DNA of 15,346 nt. Origin: CAZHLD01 sp964533185 (GTDB taxonomy: Bacteria; Acidobacteriota; Terriglobia; Acidiferrales; UBA7541). How positions within the stretch are numbered: the first letter of the stretch is position 1; each line of letters opens with the position of its first letter. The notes under the pieces were generated by a model. It was not told where the DNA came from and did no database searches. It saw only the letters and a list, made by a program, of their open reading frames with translations. The position numbers were made by a program, and so were the translations under genes. Below, piece by piece: positions 12,791 to 15,346 of this stretch. Location of the stretch: contig CAZHLD010000074.1 in assembly GCA_964533185.1 (NCBI GenBank), positions 1 through 15,346 on the forward strand, written 5' to 3'.

Positions 12791-13282
12791 CTAAGGGGCT
12801 GGCGCGGCGGGGCTGTCGCGCAGGGGAAGCTCCATGAACAGCGCGCCGGGGACGGGGTTTTCGCGATAGGGCGGGATTTCGCGGAAGCCAAGCGACCGGT
12901 AGAGAGCCTGGGCAGTCGTCATCGAGGGAAGCGTGTCCAGCACCATCCGCGCGTAGCCGATTTCGCGCGCCGTGGCGATCACCTCTGCGGCCAGGCGTCG
13001 GCCAGCACCGCTGCCGCGGCAGGCCGGGCGTAGATAGAGCCGCTTCATCTCGCAGGTGTCGCCGCGGAAACGATGCAGCGCCACGCAGCCGGCTAGCTCA
13101 CCATTGTTGTAGGCGAGGAAGAGGCGTCCGTCGGGCGGGGCGTAGTCGCCGGGCAGCCCAGCCATCTCGGCTTCAAACCCCTGAAAACAGAGATCAATGC
13201 CGAGGTCGCGCTGGTATTCGCGGAAAAGCTCCTGCGCCTGCGCGATCTCCTCGGCCCGAGTCGCTTGACGAATCTCGAGCAT
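12791..13282 (-). CDS. GNAT-family N-acetyltransferase
   Basis: The 163-residue protein starts MLEIRQATRAEEIAQAQELF. It shows the GNAT fold: an N-terminal strand-helix, a central DGRLFLAYNNGELAGCVAL strand pair, and the acetyl-CoA motif MKRLYLRPACRGSGAGRRLAAEVI, where the pyrophosphate loop is RGSGAG. The fourth motif follows (YARMVLDTLPSMTTAQALYRSLGF). The MKRLYV-type wording with a YRENPVPGALFMEL end is common in small uncharacterised acetyltransferases. The target is unknown. It lies on the minus strand, 133 bases upstream of the sugar dehydrogenase and divergent from sucA. The ATG at 13282 is chosen because upstream codons are not family-like. Confidence 0.9.
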   Translation of the reverse strand: MLEIRQATRAEEIAQAQELFREYQRDLGIDLCFQGFEAEMAGLPGDYAPPDGRLFLAYNNGELAGCVALHRFRGDTCEMKRLYLRPACRGSGAGRRLAAEVIATAREIGYARMVLDTLPSMTTAQALYRSLGFREIPPYRENPVPGALFMELPLRDSPAAPAP

Positions 13283-13412
13283 GGCTACCCACAGAAAAGC
13301 ACAAATCACTGTTTCGAGCACGGCCCAAATTGGACGGGCAAGTGGGGCGGCTGCCGACGCACTTTGATAGAATGGCGGTGCAGCGAAATCGAGAAAGAGT
13401 GGACACTCGTTG

Positions 13413-15346
13413 ATGGCGCGAGCGATGGAAGCAGGCGTATCCCTGCAAGCCAAAACCAGGCTGACCGCTGACGAACAGCGCGTCTTTGGCGCGTACCGCC
13501 GCTGGGGCTACCTCGCGGCGGAGCTTGACCCGCTGGGCTTCCTGCAGCCCGAGCTGCACCCGGAGCTTGAAACCGAAGGCCCGACGGCGGCCGAGGCGCG
13601 GCGCGTCTACTGCGGCACAATCGGCGCCGAGTTCATGCACATCGCAGACCCTGCGCGTCGCCGTTGGCTCGCCGAGCGGCTCGAAGGCACAGCGCCGGCG
13701 GTGGACCAGCGCTTTATGCTCGAGCGCCTGATCCGCGCGGAGCTGTTCGAGCAGGTGCTGCAGGCGCGCTACCTGGGTACCAAGCGGTTTTCGCTGGAAG
13801 GCAACGTCGCGCTGATTCCGCTACTGGACGAGGTACTCGAGGGCGCGGCCGCCCAGGGCGCGGTCGAGGCCGTGCTGGCCATGAGCCACCGCGGCCGGCT
13901 GAACGTAATGGCGCACATCGCGGGCAAGGCCACGCACGACGTGTTCGCCGGTTTTGAAGACGTGGACCCGCGCAGCGTGCTGGGCTCGGGCGACGTGAAG
14001 TACCACGTCGGCGCGACGGGCGCGTACCAGACGCGCGGCGGGGGGACGGTGCGGATTCATTTGGTGTCAAACCCGAGCCACCTCGAAGCGGTGGACCCGG
14101 TGGCGGTGGGCCGCGCGCGCGCGAAGCAGATGCGGCACGGCGCGGAGGGCGCACGGCGCGTCCTGCCGATCCTGCTCCACGGCGACGCGGCGTTTGCGGG
14201 ACAGGGCGTTCTCGCCGAAGTGCTGAACTTCGCCAGCCTTCCGGGCTACGACGTTGGCGGCACCGTCCACGTCATCGTCAACAATCTCATCGGCTTCACC
14301 ACACGCCCGAAGGAGCTGCACGCCTCGCGCTTCGCTTCCGATATCGCCAAGCGGCTGCCCATCCCAATTTTTCACGTCAACGCCGAAGACCCTGACGCCG
14401 TTGTGCGCGTGGCGCGCCTCGCCATCGAATACCGCTACGAATTCTCGAGCGACGTTGTGGTGGACCTGATCGGCTACCGCCGCCACGGTCACAGTGAGGT
14501 GGACGACCCGACCATCACGCAGCCGCAGCTCTACAAAAAGATCAAGGACCACCCACCGCTGTGGGCAAGCTACGCGCGGCGTATCGGCGCCAAACCTGAA
14601 AAAGAAGTGGCGGCAATCCGCGCCGAGTTTGAGGCGGCGCAGAAAAAAGCGGCGCAGCTCGAGAAAAACCCGGTCCTGCGCGAGCTGCCGGCGTACTGGT
14701 CGGCGTACAAGCGCGGGCGGTACAAGGCGGAGTACGAAGTGGACACGGGCGTCACAGCCAAAGAGATCGCGGAGACGACCGCGGGCCTCGTGCGCGCGCC
14801 GGAGGGTTTCCACGTCCACGCGAAGGTGAAAAAACTGCTCGACGAGCGCGAGAAGATGGGGCGCGGAGAGAAGCCGGTGGATTTCGGCATGGCCGAGGCG
14901 CTGGCGTTTGGCACGCTGCTGCGTCAGGGGACGCCGGTGCGGTTGAGCGGGCAGGACACACGCCGCGGCACGTTTAACCAGCGGCACGCCGCGCTGATCG
15001 ACACCGAAAACGAAGAAGAGTATCTGCCGCTCGCGCACATGACTGCGAACGGCGCGTGGTGCGAGATCCACAACTCGACGCTCAGCGAAGCCGGCGTGCT
15101 CGGCTTCGAGTACGGCTTCAGCCGCGACTTCCCCGAGGCGCTGGTGCTGTGGGAGGCGCAGTTCGGCGACTTCGCCAACGGCGCGCAGATCATCATTGAC
15201 CAGTTCATCGCCGCGGGCGAAGACAAGTGGGACCTGCCGTCGGGCGTGGTGCTGCTGCTGCCGCACGGACACGAGGGTCAGGGGCCGGAGCATTCGAGCG
15301 CGCGCATCGAGCGCTTCCTGCAGCTCGCCGCCGAAGACAACTTGCA
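13413..15346 (+). CDS. sucA: 2-oxoglutarate dehydrogenase E1 component (partial, cut by window end)
   Basis: E1 is the thiamine-diphosphate-dependent decarboxylase of the 2-oxoglutarate dehydrogenase complex in the TCA cycle. The frame stays open to the window edge, giving 644 residues. Motifs include AYRRWGYLAAELDPLGFL near the start, YCGTIGAEFMHI, KRFSLEGNVALIP, MSHRGRLNV (H159), SNPSHLEAVDP, the thiamine/Mg motif HGDAAFAGQGV (D258) with NNLIGFTT (N290, N291), and YRRHGHSEVDDP (from 355). Then the pyrimidine-domain RLSGQDTRRGTFNQRH, WEAQFGDFANGAQ and LLPHGHEGQGPEHSSAR follow. Compared with E. coli SucA the N-terminus is about 100 residues shorter and lacks the E2-docking tail. An in-frame stop at 13368 bars a much longer start. 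Confidence 0.95.
   Translation, partial: MARAMEAGVSLQAKTRLTADEQRVFGAYRRWGYLAAELDPLGFLQPELHPELETEGPTAAEARRVYCGTIGAEFMHIADPARRRWLAERLEGTAPAVDQRFMLERLIRAELFEQVLQARYLGTKRFSLEGNVALIPLLDEVLEGAAAQGAVEAVLAMSHRGRLNVMAHIAGKATHDVFAGFEDVDPRSVLGSGDVKYHVGATGAYQTRGGGTVRIHLVSNPSHLEAVDPVAVGRARAKQMRHGAEGARRVLPILLHGDAAFAGQGVLAEVLNFASLPGYDVGGTVHVIVNNLIGFTTRPKELHASRFASDIAKRLPIPIFHVNAEDPDAVVRVARLAIEYRYEFSSDVVVDLIGYRRHGHSEVDDPTITQPQLYKKIKDHPPLWASYARRIGAKPEKEVAAIRAEFEAAQKKAAQLEKNPVLRELPAYWSAYKRGRYKAEYEVDTGVTAKEIAETTAGLVRAPEGFHVHAKVKKLLDEREKMGRGEKPVDFGMAEALAFGTLLRQGTPVRLSGQDTRRGTFNQRHAALIDTENEEEYLPLAHMTANGAWCEIHNSTLSEAGVLGFEYGFSRDFPEALVLWEAQFGDFANGAQIIIDQFIAAGEDKWDLPSGVVLLLPHGHEGQGPEHSSARIERFLQLAAEDNL

Noticed and set aside
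11707..12837. 376-codon plus-strand frame.
   Set aside because: It is antisense to the PQQ dehydrogenase and has the Gly/Ala/Val-rich composition of a shadow frame.
14067..15293. 408-codon open frame on the minus strand.
   Set aside because: It lies fully antisense to sucA, whose protein motifs are unambiguous. Long antisense frames are expected in GC-rich genes.

Overview
The window is GC-rich bacterial chromosomal DNA with compact genes, Shine-Dalgarno sites of the GGAGG type, and many short palindromic repeats between and inside genes. The gene set (RNase R, a DevBCA-type exporter under a TetR regulator, a PQQ sugar dehydrogenase lipoprotein, a VapBC module, pterin carbinolamine dehydratase, a 2-oxoglutarate dehydrogenase E1 with a short N-terminus) together with the repeat load suggests an Acidobacteriota-like soil or environmental bacterium. 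That assignment is an inference; no 16S gene is present.

Layout. Positions 1-30 hold the 3' end of a tRNA, probably tRNA-Leu. A 60-codon lysine/alanine-rich coiled-coil gene follows on the minus strand (83-265). Positions 266-751 hold no convincing gene, but contain two copies of one palindromic repeat flanking a strongly hairpin-forming block. RNase R (rnr, 752-3361, +) carries two in-frame copies of a second palindromic repeat. Next on the plus strand come a zinc-ribbon membrane protein, a small hypothetical protein, a 3-hydroxyisobutyrate-dehydrogenase-family oxidoreductase, and a VapB/VapC toxin-antitoxin pair. VapC converges, with a 4-base gap, on a minus-strand dehydrogenase of the 2,4-diaminopentanoate dehydrogenase / dihydrodipicolinate reductase-like type. 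Divergent from that gene is pterin-4a-carbinolamine dehydratase (+).

Positions 7699-11351 are a minus-strand operon read in the order tetR, devC-like permease, devA-like ATPase, devB-like membrane fusion protein. It has a clear promoter and an operator-like palindrome in front of tetR. This set should encode a tripartite envelope exporter controlled by its own repressor. Upstream on the minus strand are a PQQ-dependent sugar dehydrogenase lipoprotein, perhaps translated from a leaderless mRNA, and a GNAT acetyltransferase. Divergent from the acetyltransferase is sucA, cut by the right edge.

The most unusual feature is the repeat content: at least seven different palindromic or tandem repeat types in 15 kb. 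One of them has entered rnr twice in the same reading frame, so the gene encodes nearly the same 20-residue peptide in two inter-domain or loop positions. This resembles the Rickettsia palindromic element phenomenon and is the best candidate here for something not previously described in this lineage.
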